A stretch of DNA of 64,000 bases from CBDCFV01 sp963664625 (GCA_963664625.1 OY761541.1:3286001-3350000), one strand, 5' to 3'; counted from the stretch's first letter, positions 43,796 to 54,587 are shown. Notes: generated by a model from the sequence alone, not told the origin. A program made the numbers and translations.

Positions 43796-46700
43796 GCGCC
43801 GTTGAGCCATACTGTATTACCCGCCTCATCCGCTCCGTCAACCGCCGCCGTGTTACGCTGCCCCTGGCCTTCGCCTTTGTCTTCAGCCTCTTCCTGGTCT
43901 TGGCCGGCGTCTTCGCCACGGGAGCCTTTGCCCAAGGGACCGAACCGGCCAATGACCTGACCTTTGGCGATTCCACCGTTGCCGACCAGTTTTACGACAA
44001 GGACACGGCTGTCAGCGTCACGCTGCCCCAAGCCACCGGAGGCAGCGGCGACCTTACCTACGCGCTGTCCCCGGCCCTGCCCTCCGGCCTGTCCTTCGAC
44101 GCATCAGCCCGCACCATCACCGGGACCCCCACCGAGCGGACGGCCAGCGCAAGCTACAACTACACCGCCACCGACGGCACCGACACCGCCAGGCTCTCCT
44201 TCAAAATCGAGGTGCTGGAAGCCCAAGAGCAGCAGACCCCGGTGCCCGCCACTCCTTCCTCGGTAACCGTGACCCGCGCCGACGGCTCCCTGACGGCCAG
44301 TTGGCCCGCCGTCGAGCACGCTACCAGCTACCACGTCACCTACAGCTCCGATGACAAGCAGAGCTGGAGCCTGGCCGCCCAGAACCATGCCGACACCAGC
44401 ATTACTATCAGCAGCATCGACAACGGCAAGACCTACGTCGTGGGCGTGCGCGCCCGCAACGACAGCGGCGACAGCGACTGGCGCAACTCCCCGGACGCCG
44501 CGCCCTACGTTCCGCCCAAGACCCTGTCCTTCGGCAGTACCGTATCCGACCAGTCCTATACTAAGGATACGGCCATCACCACCCTGACCCTCCCCGAAGC
44601 TACAGCCTCCACGGGCACCCCTACCGTAACCTATACCCTGACCCCGGACCTTCCCACAGGCCTGAGTTTCGATGCCGCGGCCCGCACTATCAGCGGTACG
44701 CCTACCGCCGCCGCGGCCAGCCAGTCCTACACCTATACCGCCGCCGCGACGGACTACACCTCGGCAACCCTGTTATTTTCCATAGTTGTCACCGAATCGA
44801 CCCCAGCCAAGACCCTGACCTTCGGCAGCACCGTAGCCGACCAGTCCTATACCAAGGACACCGCAATTACCACCCTGAATCTGCCCGCCGCCACCGCCTC
44901 AACGGGCAGCCCCACCATCACCTACACCCTGACCCCGACTCTTCCCGCGGGCCTGTCCTTCGATGCAACGGCCCGCACCATCAGCGGTACGCCTACCGCC
45001 GCCGCAGCCAGCACAAGCTATACCTACACCGCCGCTGCAACCGACTACACCTCGGCCACGCTGACGTTCTCCATCGCCGTCACCGAACCGGCCCCGGCCC
45101 TCTCCTTCGGCGACCAGACCATTGCCGACCAGTCCTGGACTGCGGGCACAGCCATCACCGCGCTCACTTTGCCCAAGGCTACCGGCGGCAGCGGGACCAT
45201 CACCTACACCATCTCGCCTGACCTGCCCAAGGAACTGTCCTTCAACGCCATCACCTGGACGGTAAGCGGCACGCCGAAGGCAGCCAGCGCCCAGGCCACC
45301 TACACCTACTCCGCCACCGACGGCACGGACACCGCCGTGCTGTCCTTCAAGATCGAGGTGCTGGCGGCGGAAGAGGGCGCGGCGGCGCAGGATGGCGCGA
45401 ACGCCGCGAATTGGAGCGGGACCCTTCCCGACTTCGAGTGGACGAAAGGCACCGCCGTCAACGTGACGCTGCCGTCGTACACCGGCGCAACCGGCTACGA
45501 GATCAGGGGCCCGGAACATACCAACCACATAAAGGCCCTGCCCGCCGGGCTGACCTTCGACGCCAGCGCCCGCACCATCACCGGCACTCCTACGGAACAC
45601 TTCCAGGGAGAACTGTACATTTGGCTCGCTAAAGCCAGCGCCCCGCAAGAGGAGAAGTTCCGCATCCGGGTGGCGAACGATGACGGCAACCATCCGCCCG
45701 AGCGCAGTTTTAACAGCGCTGTCAACACCCAGATAATCCCGGTGAACCCCTCTTTTCATCGCAACATATACTGCAATGGCGGTGGGACCAACGACGTGCT
45801 CTACGTACCCGGCGGTTCTCACAGCTCGTTTTTCGTGGACCCGGACGGCGACACGTTGACCTATACGGTGTCCTCCTCCCATCCCAAAGTGATTAGCGTC
45901 ACCACGGCAACCCATAGCGGCGCCACCGTGATAAAGGGAACCAAGAGGCATCCGGGTACGGGGACGGTTACGCTCACGATAACGGGAACCGACCCCGACG
46001 GACTCAGCGAGAACGTGCAATTTACCGTAGCCGGGCTCACCGGCTGCACCGAGATTCACAGCATCGATGAGAACTCGGCGGCCGGAACCGCGGTCGGCAC
46101 CATCGGCCGGGGACACGACGGCGGCAGCAGTTTCTCGCTGACCAACGGCACCGGCGACACCGCCGCCACCTACTTCGACATCAATTCCACCACCGGCCAG
46201 ATTACGGTCAAGACCGGTACGACGCTGGACTACGAGACGACCACCTCGTACACCGGCGAGGTGTCCTATACCGTCAACAGCATGACCGCCAATGCCGACA
46301 TCACCATCAACGTGAACAACATCCAGGCGCCCACGCCCGACGCGCCCACGCTGGCCCGCAACTCCGCCAACCCGGACACTTCCCTTGACGTTTCCTGGAC
46401 GGCCCCTACTTCCACCAGCACGATAACCGACTACGACGTGCAGTACCGAGCCCGCGGCACCAGCACGTGGACGGAGTGGAACGCCACAGATACCAGCGCC
46501 ACCACCAGCGCGACCATCACCGGCCTCACCAAGGGCACGGAGTATGAGGTGCAGGTGCGGGCCGCGGACAGCGAGGGCGACGGCCCCTGGTCCGGGACCA
46601 GCCTGACCCTCCTCGTCGCCGAGAACTCGGCGGCCGACGCCAATGTCGGCGGGAAGTTCACCTACACCAGTCCCGGTGCTTGCAGATTCAATATGACCCC

Positions 46701-49700
46701 GGGCGGTACGGACAGCTCCAGCTTCAAAGGCGTCAACACCGTCAGCGGCAGCTACCCCACTGGCGCCCAAGACATTTACCTCAGGGTGAAGTCGGGAACC
46801 AGCCTGGACTACGAGAACAAGACCTCCTACAGCACGACCCTATCCATCAGCGATGGCTGCACCAACGACATCAACGGCTTTACCGACAATTCGGTTGACT
46901 ACTGGTTCAACGCTTTCATCTTCGTAACCGACGTGAACGAACCCCCGCCGAAGCTGGCCGCGCCCACGGTGGCCGCCAACAGCACAACGCCCACCACCAA
47001 GCTGGACGTTTCGTGGACTGCCCCGACGATGACGGGCAAGCCGGCGGTCAACGACTACGACGTGCAGTACCGGCTGTCCGGCGGTTCCACCTGGACGGAC
47101 GCCGGCTTCACCGGAACGGGAACCAGCACGACGCTGACGGGGCTGACTTCGGGCAAGACCTACGAAGTGCAGGTGCGGGCCAACAACGACGAGACCGACA
47201 ACAGCGACACGCCTACGGACAACGACAGCGAGTGGTCGGACAGCGGCACGGGCATCACCCAGGCCGGGGGCGTAACCCGCTCCGTGGCCGAGAACTCCGC
47301 CGAGGACACCAACATCGGCGCGGTGGTAACGGCCACGGCCAACAGCAACTACACCTACACCCACAGCCTGGACGGAACGGACAAGGACGACTTCAAAATC
47401 GTAGCGTCCAGCGGCCAGCTACAGGTCAAGTCGGCTTTGGACTTTGAAACCAAGTCGTCCTACAGCGTATCGGTAATCGTAGCGGTGGCCGACAAGGCGC
47501 AGGGCGCAAACACGCAGTCCCTGGACCCCAACGCGCCGGGCAACTACACCATTCCGGTTACCATCAACGTAACCGACGTGAACGAAAAGCCGACCTTCAC
47601 CGACGACACCGCCACCCGCAGCATCGCCGAAAACTCGGCGGCGGGTAGCAACGTCGGCGCGGCGGTTGAGGCTACCGACGTGGACGCCGGCGACACGCAT
47701 ACCTACTCGCTGACCGGGACCGACGCCGGCAAGTTCAGCATCGGCTCCACCACCGGGCAGATAACGGTCAAGGCCGGCAACATCCCCGACTACGAGGCCA
47801 AGACTTCGTACAGCGTCACCGTCAACGTTACCGACGGCAAGGATGACAACGGCAACACTGAGACGACGCCGGCCACCGACGACACCGTAGCGGTGACCAT
47901 CAACGTCACCGACGTGAACGAGCCGCCGGGCAAGCCGACGATTACGGTGGCCGCCAACTCCACCACGCCCACCAGCAAGATTGACGTGTCGTGGACGGCC
48001 CCGGCGATGACGGGCAAGCCGGCCATCACCGACTACGACGTGCAGTACCGCCTTGCGGGCGATTCGTCCTGGACATCGCACAGCTTTACCGGAACGGGGA
48101 CCTCTACCAGCATCGACAGCCTGACTTCGGGCAAGAGCTACGAAGTGCAGGTTCGCGCCAACAACGCCGAGACCGACCACACTAACCAAGCCACTGATGA
48201 CGACAGCCCCTGGTCCGACACGGGCAGCGCGATAACCACGGCCGGCGGCGTGACCCGCTCCGTGGCCGAGAACTCCGGCGCCGGGACCAACGTCGGCGCG
48301 GCGGTGACGGCCAGCAACACCACCTACACCTACAGCCACAGCCTGAGCGGGACGGACGCGGGCAAGTTCAGCATCGACAGTTCCACGGGCCAGATAACCG
48401 TAGGGACGGGAACGACGCTGGACTACGAATCGGGAACGACCTCGTACAGCGTCACCGTGACGGTGACGGCGGCGGCCAAGTCCCAGGGCGCAAACGCCCA
48501 GTCCCTGGACCCCAACGCGCCGGGCAGCTACACCGTGCCGGTAACCATCAACGTAACCGACGTTCTGGAGCCGCCGGCCGCGCCCGCGGTTACGGCGTCC
48601 GCCAACAGCGCGACGCCCACCAGCAAGATCGACGCCTCCTGGACGCCGCCGGGCATGACCGGCAAGCCGGCCATCGACGGCTACGACGTGCGCTACAAGA
48701 AGAGCGACGATTCCACTTGGACGATGCACAAATTCAGCGGCGTCGTAACCGCCACCCGGGGCAGCGACGGAACAACCGCGTCGGTATCCTGGACGGAGTA
48801 CGACGGGAGCGACTTTGACTACTACCGGGTCATCGTCTGCGCCGCCGACAACTTCAGCACAACCGGCCCGACGTGCAGCAGTCCGTTCCACACGGGCAGC
48901 GCTATCCGCAGTTCCAGCACCACCACGGAATCGGTCACCGGCCTGACGGCAGCGACGGGCTACGGCGTCATCCTGCAACTGTGGTTCGACGACAATACGA
49001 ACCAGAAGCTCTACGCCACCATGGCGGCCAACGAGAACGGCTCGACGTCCGGCCCCCCGGCCCTCACGGGGACCAGCACGAACATCGGCAGCCTGACCGC
49101 GGGCAAGAGCTACGACGTGCAGGCGCGGGCGCGGAACAACGAAGGCACTGGGCCTTGGTCGGCCACTGCCAACGCCATCACCCAGGTTGCCGCCGACGGC
49201 GCCGTAACCCGCAGCGTGGCGGAGAACTCCGCCGCCGGGACCAACGTGGGCGCGGCGGTGACGGCCACGGCCAACACCAACAACTACACGCTGACCCACG
49301 AACTGAGCGGGACGGACGCGGGCAAGTTCGAGATTGCCAGCGGCACCGGGCAGATTACCGTGAAGTCGGGGACCAGCCTGGACTATGAGAGCAAGACCTC
49401 CTACAGCGTAACCGTGACGGTCAAGGCCGCCGCGGCCGGGGCCAACTCGCAGAGCCTCACCCTCGACCCCAACGCGCCGGGCGACTACGTCGTGCCGGTA
49501 ACCATCAACGTGACGGACGTGAACGAGCCGCCGCCCAAGATGGCCGCGCCGTCGGCAACGCAGAACACGGCGACGCCCAAGACCAAGCTGGACGTGTCTT
49601 GGACGGCGTTGACCACCACGCAGATGGCGGGCAAGCCCGCGGTCAGCGACTATGACGTGCAGTACAAGAAGAAGAGCGATTCAACCTGGACATCCCACAG

Positions 49701-52656
49701 CTTTACCGGAACGGGGACCAGCACGACGCTGACCGGGCTGACCGAAGGCACCGAGTACGAAGTGCAGGTGCGGGCGGTGAACGCCGAGGGCGACGGGGCC
49801 TGGTCGGACAGCGGCGAGGCCAACACCCAGGACAAGAACGTCCACGCCGAGTTCCCTAACACCAGCGCCACCCGCAGCGTCGCCGAGAACACGGCGGCAG
49901 GCGGCAACGTGGGCGCGGCGGTCACCGCCAACGACACCGAGAGCCACACCCTGTACTACTCGCTGAACGGAACGGACAAGGACGAATTCAACGTCGGCCT
50001 GAACACCGGCCAGATAACGGTCAAGTCGGGCAAAGTCCCCGACTACGAAGCCAAGACCTCGTACAGCTTGGTCGTGGAGGTCAGCGACCGGAAGGACGAG
50101 AACGACAACGCCGACACCAAGATTGACGACACTATCACGGTGACCATCAACGTGACCGACGTGAACGAGCCGCCGGCCGCGCCGGCTGCGCCGACGGTGT
50201 CCTACAATAAATCCACCACCAACCTGGATGTTTCCTGGACTGCCCCGGACATGACGGGCAAGCCGGCCATCTCGGATTACGACGTGCAGTACCGCCAGCA
50301 CGGCGCAAGCAAGTGGACGGATGCGTCCTTTGACGGAACGGAAACCAGCACGACGTTGAGCAGCTTGACCTTCGGCAAGAGCTACGAAGTGCAGGTGCGG
50401 GCCACCAACGCCGAAGGGACCGGCGATTGGTCCGCCTCCGGCACGGCCATCACCGACGCCAACGCGGTAACCCGCTCCGTGCCGGAAAACTCCGTCGCGG
50501 GGACCAAGGTGGGCGATAAGGTGACTGCCACCAAGAACCCCAACAACTACACGTTCAGCCACACGCTCAGCGGAACGGACGCCGGCAAGTTCGAGATTGC
50601 CAGCGCCACCGGCCAGATTACCGTGAAGAGCGGAACGAACCTGGACTACGAAACCAAGACTTCGTACAGCGTCATCGTGACGGTCAAGGCGGCGGCCGGG
50701 GCCGGAGTGAACGCGCAAAGCCTGGAGCCCAACAATCCCGGCGACTACATCGTCCCGGTCACCATCAACGTTGCCAACGAGAATGTGCCGCCCGCCCCCG
50801 CCGCGCCGACGGTCACGGCATCGGGCGACTCCTCCGACACCACGCTGAAGGTGTCCTGGACGGCCCCGGACATGAGCGGCTACACGAAGGAAGAGGCCAT
50901 CACCGATTACGACGTGCAGTACCAGAAGAATGGCGCAACCGGCTGGACTTCCCACTCCTTCACCGGAACGGGGACCTCGACCAGCATCACCGGCGCGGTC
51001 GGCGGCGTCAACTACAACGTGCAGGTGCGGGCCGTCAACCGGGAAGGCAACGGCAGGTGGTCGCCCAGCGGCGACCTGGGCAACGCCGACCCGAAGCTGC
51101 CGGACAGCCCCACCCGCAGCATCGCCGAGAACTCCAACAAGGACACCAACGTGGGCGCGGCGGTTGCCGCCACCGACCCGGAGAGCGATACGCTGGAGTA
51201 CACGCTGGCCGGGACCGACGCCGAATACTTCGAGATAGACGGCGCAACCGGCCAGATAAGTTGGGCCGGCACCGACGCGGACGATAATCCAGTCGCCTTG
51301 GACTACGAAGCCAAGAATTCGTACAGCGTCACGGTGTCCGTCAGCGACAAGAAGGACTCGGAGGGCAACGCCGACACCGAGATAGACGACACGGTGACGG
51401 TGACCATCAACGTAACCGACGTGAACGAGCCTCCGGGCGTGCCGGGAACGCCAACGCAGAAGACGGCCACCACCACGACCATCACGGCCACCTGGACCGA
51501 GCCGGACTTCACCGGCATACCGCCGCTCAAGAAGTACTGGGTGCGTTACAAGGAGAAAGGGGGAAGCTACACCAACGTGTTCACGGTCTACAACACCAAC
51601 GAGGCGCTGCTGGACTATATGCCCACCGCCACCGACCCCAACGCGCCCATGAAGCCGGGCACGGCCTACGAGGTGGAGATAATGGCGGAGAACGACGAGG
51701 GCTACGGCGCATGGTCGAAGATTGGGACGCTGCGCACGACAGCCGCGTACAGCAACCCGTCGCCGCCCGTGTCGACGCCTACCCCCACGCCTACACCGAC
51801 GCCTACCCCCACGCCTACACCGACACCTACGGCCACTCCTACGCCGACCCCGACGCCGACGCCGACTCCGACGCCCACGCCGGCGCCGACGGCAACGCCC
51901 ACGCCTACCCCCACGCCGGCGCCTACGGCGACACCAACGCCGACGCCCACTCCGACGGAGCCTCCCACGAGGCGCCGCAGAAGCGGCGGCGGTGGCGGCG
52001 GCGGATACAGCCCGCCTCCGGCGCCCACGCCGGCACCGGCTTCGACGAAGCCTCCGGCTACGGCTACGCCGGTGCCGACGCCAACGCCGATAATAGTGCC
52101 GACGGTTGCGCCGACGCCCACGCCGACGCCGATGCCCACGGCGACACCCGTGCCGACACCGACGGCCACGCCTACGCCGACACCCACGCCGATGCCGACG
52201 CTTACGCCCACGCCGACGGCGACCCCGGCACCTGTGCCCACGGCTACGCCGGAGCCGACGCCAACCCCGGAGGCCGTTGCCCAAGCCGAACCGACGCCTA
52301 CACCCACGCCGGGCCTTGAGACCGTCGAGCAGGCCGAGGGGAGAGGATCGTCGGTAGTCTCGCTGTTCCTGAACCGGGAGGCGGCGCCCACGCCGGCCCC
52401 GACGGTCGTCGCGGCTGTGGCCGCCCCGACAGAGACGCCCAACTCCCCGTCCTTGGGCGCGGTCGAGCCGCCGTCCCTGGTCCCGCATCCGGAACCGGGT
52501 CGGATGGGCGACTCCCCGCGTATGCCGACGCCGCTGCTGTGGCTGGGGAGCAACTTCCCGCTGGCGTTGCTGCTGTTGCTGATGTTGGCCGCGCTGGCCC
52601 TGTTCGCCGCCGCCACCAAGCGGAGGCTGAGCCGGAACCGCGAGCCCGCGAGCTGA
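43792..52656 (+). CDS. Giant secreted FN3/cadherin-repeat surface protein, copy 3, 2954 aa
   Basis: Signal peptide (GAFA end), He_PIG, FN3, several He_PIG modules, acidic linker, copy-specific segment (45,390-46,050, Cys in IYCNGG and TGCTEI), an extra Cys pair (GACRFN, SDGCTND at about 46,680 and 46,860), then FN3/cadherin-like repeats, Pro/Thr stalk and C-terminal TM plus basic tail. Its N- and C-termini resemble copy 2, whereas 48,544-50,783 is copy-1-like, so it is a mosaic. The ATG overlaps the leader stop. Probably a surface adhesin or filament. Confidence 0.85.
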   Translation: MSAVEPYCITRLIRSVNRRRVTLPLAFAFVFSLFLVLAGVFATGAFAQGTEPANDLTFGDSTVADQFYDKDTAVSVTLPQATGGSGDLTYALSPALPSGLSFDASARTITGTPTERTASASYNYTATDGTDTARLSFKIEVLEAQEQQTPVPATPSSVTVTRADGSLTASWPAVEHATSYHVTYSSDDKQSWSLAAQNHADTSITISSIDNGKTYVVGVRARNDSGDSDWRNSPDAAPYVPPKTLSFGSTVSDQSYTKDTAITTLTLPEATASTGTPTVTYTLTPDLPTGLSFDAAARTISGTPTAAAASQSYTYTAAATDYTSATLLFSIVVTESTPAKTLTFGSTVADQSYTKDTAITTLNLPAATASTGSPTITYTLTPTLPAGLSFDATARTISGTPTAAAASTSYTYTAAATDYTSATLTFSIAVTEPAPALSFGDQTIADQSWTAGTAITALTLPKATGGSGTITYTISPDLPKELSFNAITWTVSGTPKAASAQATYTYSATDGTDTAVLSFKIEVLAAEEGAAAQDGANAANWSGTLPDFEWTKGTAVNVTLPSYTGATGYEIRGPEHTNHIKALPAGLTFDASARTITGTPTEHFQGELYIWLAKASAPQEEKFRIRVANDDGNHPPERSFNSAVNTQIIPVNPSFHRNIYCNGGGTNDVLYVPGGSHSSFFVDPDGDTLTYTVSSSHPKVISVTTATHSGATVIKGTKRHPGTGTVTLTITGTDPDGLSENVQFTVAGLTGCTEIHSIDENSAAGTAVGTIGRGHDGGSSFSLTNGTGDTAATYFDINSTTGQITVKTGTTLDYETTTSYTGEVSYTVNSMTANADITINVNNIQAPTPDAPTLARNSANPDTSLDVSWTAPTSTSTITDYDVQYRARGTSTWTEWNATDTSATTSATITGLTKGTEYEVQVRAADSEGDGPWSGTSLTLLVAENSAADANVGGKFTYTSPGACRFNMTPGGTDSSSFKGVNTVSGSYPTGAQDIYLRVKSGTSLDYENKTSYSTTLSISDGCTNDINGFTDNSVDYWFNAFIFVTDVNEPPPKLAAPTVAANSTTPTTKLDVSWTAPTMTGKPAVNDYDVQYRLSGGSTWTDAGFTGTGTSTTLTGLTSGKTYEVQVRANNDETDNSDTPTDNDSEWSDSGTGITQAGGVTRSVAENSAEDTNIGAVVTATANSNYTYTHSLDGTDKDDFKIVASSGQLQVKSALDFETKSSYSVSVIVAVADKAQGANTQSLDPNAPGNYTIPVTINVTDVNEKPTFTDDTATRSIAENSAAGSNVGAAVEATDVDAGDTHTYSLTGTDAGKFSIGSTTGQITVKAGNIPDYEAKTSYSVTVNVTDGKDDNGNTETTPATDDTVAVTINVTDVNEPPGKPTITVAANSTTPTSKIDVSWTAPAMTGKPAITDYDVQYRLAGDSSWTSHSFTGTGTSTSIDSLTSGKSYEVQVRANNAETDHTNQATDDDSPWSDTGSAITTAGGVTRSVAENSGAGTNVGAAVTASNTTYTYSHSLSGTDAGKFSIDSSTGQITVGTGTTLDYESGTTSYSVTVTVTAAAKSQGANAQSLDPNAPGSYTVPVTINVTDVLEPPAAPAVTASANSATPTSKIDASWTPPGMTGKPAIDGYDVRYKKSDDSTWTMHKFSGVVTATRGSDGTTASVSWTEYDGSDFDYYRVIVCAADNFSTTGPTCSSPFHTGSAIRSSSTTTESVTGLTAATGYGVILQLWFDDNTNQKLYATMAANENGSTSGPPALTGTSTNIGSLTAGKSYDVQARARNNEGTGPWSATANAITQVAADGAVTRSVAENSAAGTNVGAAVTATANTNNYTLTHELSGTDAGKFEIASGTGQITVKSGTSLDYESKTSYSVTVTVKAAAAGANSQSLTLDPNAPGDYVVPVTINVTDVNEPPPKMAAPSATQNTATPKTKLDVSWTALTTTQMAGKPAVSDYDVQYKKKSDSTWTSHSFTGTGTSTTLTGLTEGTEYEVQVRAVNAEGDGAWSDSGEANTQDKNVHAEFPNTSATRSVAENTAAGGNVGAAVTANDTESHTLYYSLNGTDKDEFNVGLNTGQITVKSGKVPDYEAKTSYSLVVEVSDRKDENDNADTKIDDTITVTINVTDVNEPPAAPAAPTVSYNKSTTNLDVSWTAPDMTGKPAISDYDVQYRQHGASKWTDASFDGTETSTTLSSLTFGKSYEVQVRATNAEGTGDWSASGTAITDANAVTRSVPENSVAGTKVGDKVTATKNPNNYTFSHTLSGTDAGKFEIASATGQITVKSGTNLDYETKTSYSVIVTVKAAAGAGVNAQSLEPNNPGDYIVPVTINVANENVPPAPAAPTVTASGDSSDTTLKVSWTAPDMSGYTKEEAITDYDVQYQKNGATGWTSHSFTGTGTSTSITGAVGGVNYNVQVRAVNREGNGRWSPSGDLGNADPKLPDSPTRSIAENSNKDTNVGAAVAATDPESDTLEYTLAGTDAEYFEIDGATGQISWAGTDADDNPVALDYEAKNSYSVTVSVSDKKDSEGNADTEIDDTVTVTINVTDVNEPPGVPGTPTQKTATTTTITATWTEPDFTGIPPLKKYWVRYKEKGGSYTNVFTVYNTNEALLDYMPTATDPNAPMKPGTAYEVEIMAENDEGYGAWSKIGTLRTTAAYSNPSPPVSTPTPTPTPTPTPTPTPTPTATPTPTPTPTPTPTPTPAPTATPTPTPTPAPTATPTPTPTPTEPPTRRRRSGGGGGGGYSPPPAPTPAPASTKPPATATPVPTPTPIIVPTVAPTPTPTPMPTATPVPTPTATPTPTPTPMPTLTPTPTATPAPVPTATPEPTPTPEAVAQAEPTPTPTPGLETVEQAEGRGSSVVSLFLNREAAPTPAPTVVAAVAAPTETPNSPSLGAVEPPSLVPHPEPGRMGDSPRMPTPLLWLGSNFPLALLLLLMLAALALFAAATKRRLSRNREPAS
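48544..50783 (+). repeat. 2.24-kb segment identical to 27816-30055
   Basis: Partner of the segment in giant gene 1, at constant offset without indels. Flanking sequence immediately upstream (before 48,544) and from 50,784 on already differs. Confidence 0.8.
51772..52270 (+). repeat. Hexamer repeats encoding the Pro/Thr stalk, copy 3
   Basis: (ACGCCN)n-type tandem repeats flank the RRRRSGGGGGGGYSPPP block at about 51,970-52,020. Confidence 0.8.
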
Positions 52657-52951
52657 GCTTATTCATTTTAATGGGTCACGGCCAGGTCACGGTTGTAGGG
52701 GCAGGGCTTGTCCCTGCCCTGTGCCCGGCGGCCAGGGCAACCACAAGGGTTGCCCCTACCCGTCTTTCCCGAGCAGGAACGTCATTCCCGTTTCCACGGG
52801 AATGACGAGGCGAAGGTGGGGAAAGAGCCCGTTAATCTCGGAGCAATTGTCAGAATCAGGATTATAGGATTCCCAGGATAAGACAGACAAATCCTGGGAA
52901 TCCTATAATCTTGAAAATCCTGATTCAGACAGGCAACCAAAGGAGACCTTC
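52657..52951. repeat. Composite repeat block after giant gene 3
   Basis: Type A double hairpin at about 52,690-52,762, a type C arm pair at 52,785-52,806 and a type B palindrome at about 52,842-52,932. The block ends at the AAGGAG ribosome site of the CAP gene. No gene seen. Confidence 0.7.
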
Positions 52952-54226
52952 ATGACGGACACCCAACCCGTCGAACCCGGCGAAGCGGAGCGCCCCGCCG
53001 CGGCGGACACCCCGGTCCGGCCGGAGCGGCGCAGCCTGTTGCGCCGGCTGGGTTGGGTGCGCCTGTCGCTGATATTCATCGTCCTTGCGCTGGCGGCGGC
53101 GTCCTACCCGCTCTGGGCCATTGGCGATACGGTCGGCGAGTGGGTGACCGCTCTGGTGCACCACCGGGACACCCGGGACGAACGCGCCGAGTTTCCCAAC
53201 CCGGTCTATCGGCACTTTCTTCTCAAGGAGTTGATGGTGGAGTTGACCAACGCCCACCGCGCAGAGGCGGGCGCGCCGCCGGTCCGGATGGGCCCCAATT
53301 CGGCCGCGCAACTCCACGCCGAAGCGTCCCTGGACGCCTGCTACGCTTCGCACTGGGACCGGTGGGGCCTGAAGCCCCATCACCGCTACGTCTTGGCCGG
53401 CGGCACGGGCGCCGGGGCCGAGAACGTATCCGGACTGGACTATTGCGTCAAGCTCTTCGATGGGCATCTCCCCATCAGGTCGATGGAGGACGAGGTGTCG
53501 GATGCGGTGGCGCAGTGGATGCGAAGCCCCGACCACCGGCGGATCATGCTCGACCCGGCCCATACCCTGCTCAACGTGGGGATCGCCCATGACTGGTTCA
53601 ACGCCGCCCTGGTCCAGCACTTCGAGTCCGATTACGTGCGGTACGACCGGAAACCCGAGATTGACCCTCAAGGGATACTCCGGTTCAGCGGCGCGTTGTC
53701 CGGCGCCGACCTTGAGACCGGCGAGACGGTCGGCGTACAGATCGCCTACGATCCCCCGCCCCAACCCCTGACCGCGGGGCAGTTGTCCCACACCTACGCC
53801 CTGTGCAACCCGGTCGTGGTCGCCCACTTGGTGGAGCCGTTGCCGAGCGGGTCTTACTACGCCGGCCCCGCGGCAAGGGAGGAGCTTACTTGGCAGAGGT
53901 GCGTTGACCCGTACCGGACCCCCGCCGATCACCCGCGCCCCGACAGTTCGTCGGCGGCAAACAAGGCCCTGGCCGTTGCCATGGCCGCCAGCGACGCACC
54001 GGAGCCGGTGCGGACCGAGTCCCTTCGCATCACCGCGGACCGCATGGAAATCACCGACGACCGGTTCGACGTGGAGGCCGACCTGGCTCCCATCCTGGGC
54101 CGGAACGGGCCGGGCATCTACACCGTCAGGCTATGGGGCCGCCCCCGGCACATGGCCGAGCCGGTCCCCCTCTCCGAGCACCCGGTCTTCTGGCTGACCG
54201 CCCCGCCCAAGGGCGCGCCCTACTGA
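52952..54226 (+). CDS. Membrane-anchored CAP (SCP/PR1) domain protein, 424 aa
   Basis: A charged N-terminus, one TM (about residues 30-55, LSLIFIVLALAAASYPLWAI) and an outside CAP domain (residues 85-215). The domain shows the conserved cavity His in QLHAEAS, Glu in GAENVSG and a second His in SPDHRRIMLDP. The C-terminal 200 residues are unassigned and may be beta-rich. CAP proteins in bacteria are linked with envelope and cell-wall functions. AAGGAG precedes the ATG by six bases. It follows giant gene 3 after a repeat block and could be part of the same envelope set. Confidence 0.8.
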   Translation: MTDTQPVEPGEAERPAAADTPVRPERRSLLRRLGWVRLSLIFIVLALAAASYPLWAIGDTVGEWVTALVHHRDTRDERAEFPNPVYRHFLLKELMVELTNAHRAEAGAPPVRMGPNSAAQLHAEASLDACYASHWDRWGLKPHHRYVLAGGTGAGAENVSGLDYCVKLFDGHLPIRSMEDEVSDAVAQWMRSPDHRRIMLDPAHTLLNVGIAHDWFNAALVQHFESDYVRYDRKPEIDPQGILRFSGALSGADLETGETVGVQIAYDPPPQPLTAGQLSHTYALCNPVVVAHLVEPLPSGSYYAGPAAREELTWQRCVDPYRTPADHPRPDSSSAANKALAVAMAASDAPEPVRTESLRITADRMEITDDRFDVEADLAPILGRNGPGIYTVRLWGRPRHMAEPVPLSEHPVFWLTAPPKGAPY

Positions 54227-54332
54227 GGGTTGGGTGGCTAAGCAAACATCATTGATGAGAGAGAATTGCGAAACTCCTGTCATAGAAGGAAAATAAGAGC
54301 CGGAGAGGACTCTTCCGAAATGGAGAGCAAAA

Positions 54333-54587
54333 ATGGCTTTACGACTGACAGCCGAATACGTCAACGGGGCACTGAAACCCTTGGAACCCCTGGAACTACA
54401 GGAAGGCGCCATCGTAACCCTCTACATTGAGGAGCAGAGTCAGAACGAAGAGCAACGGCACAGCGTTCTGGAAACAGCCGATCGCGTTCGCCGGTCGGCG
54501 CCGGCAGAGATATGGGACAACCTGCCGACCGACGGGGCACAGAACGTGAAGCACTATCTCTATGGACATACCAAGGAAGGCAGCTGA
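54333..54587 (+). CDS. AF2212/DUF104-type antitoxin, 84 aa
   Basis: Begins MALRLTAEYVNGALKPLEPLEL, the AF2212-like (DUF104) pattern of small antitoxins paired with PIN toxins. Its C-terminal half is helical and charged. GGAG lies seven bases upstream. The stop overlaps the toxin start (TGATG), typical of a VapBC-like operon. Confidence 0.75.
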   Translation: MALRLTAEYVNGALKPLEPLELQEGAIVTLYIEEQSQNEEQRHSVLETADRVRRSAPAEIWDNLPTDGAQNVKHYLYGHTKEGS

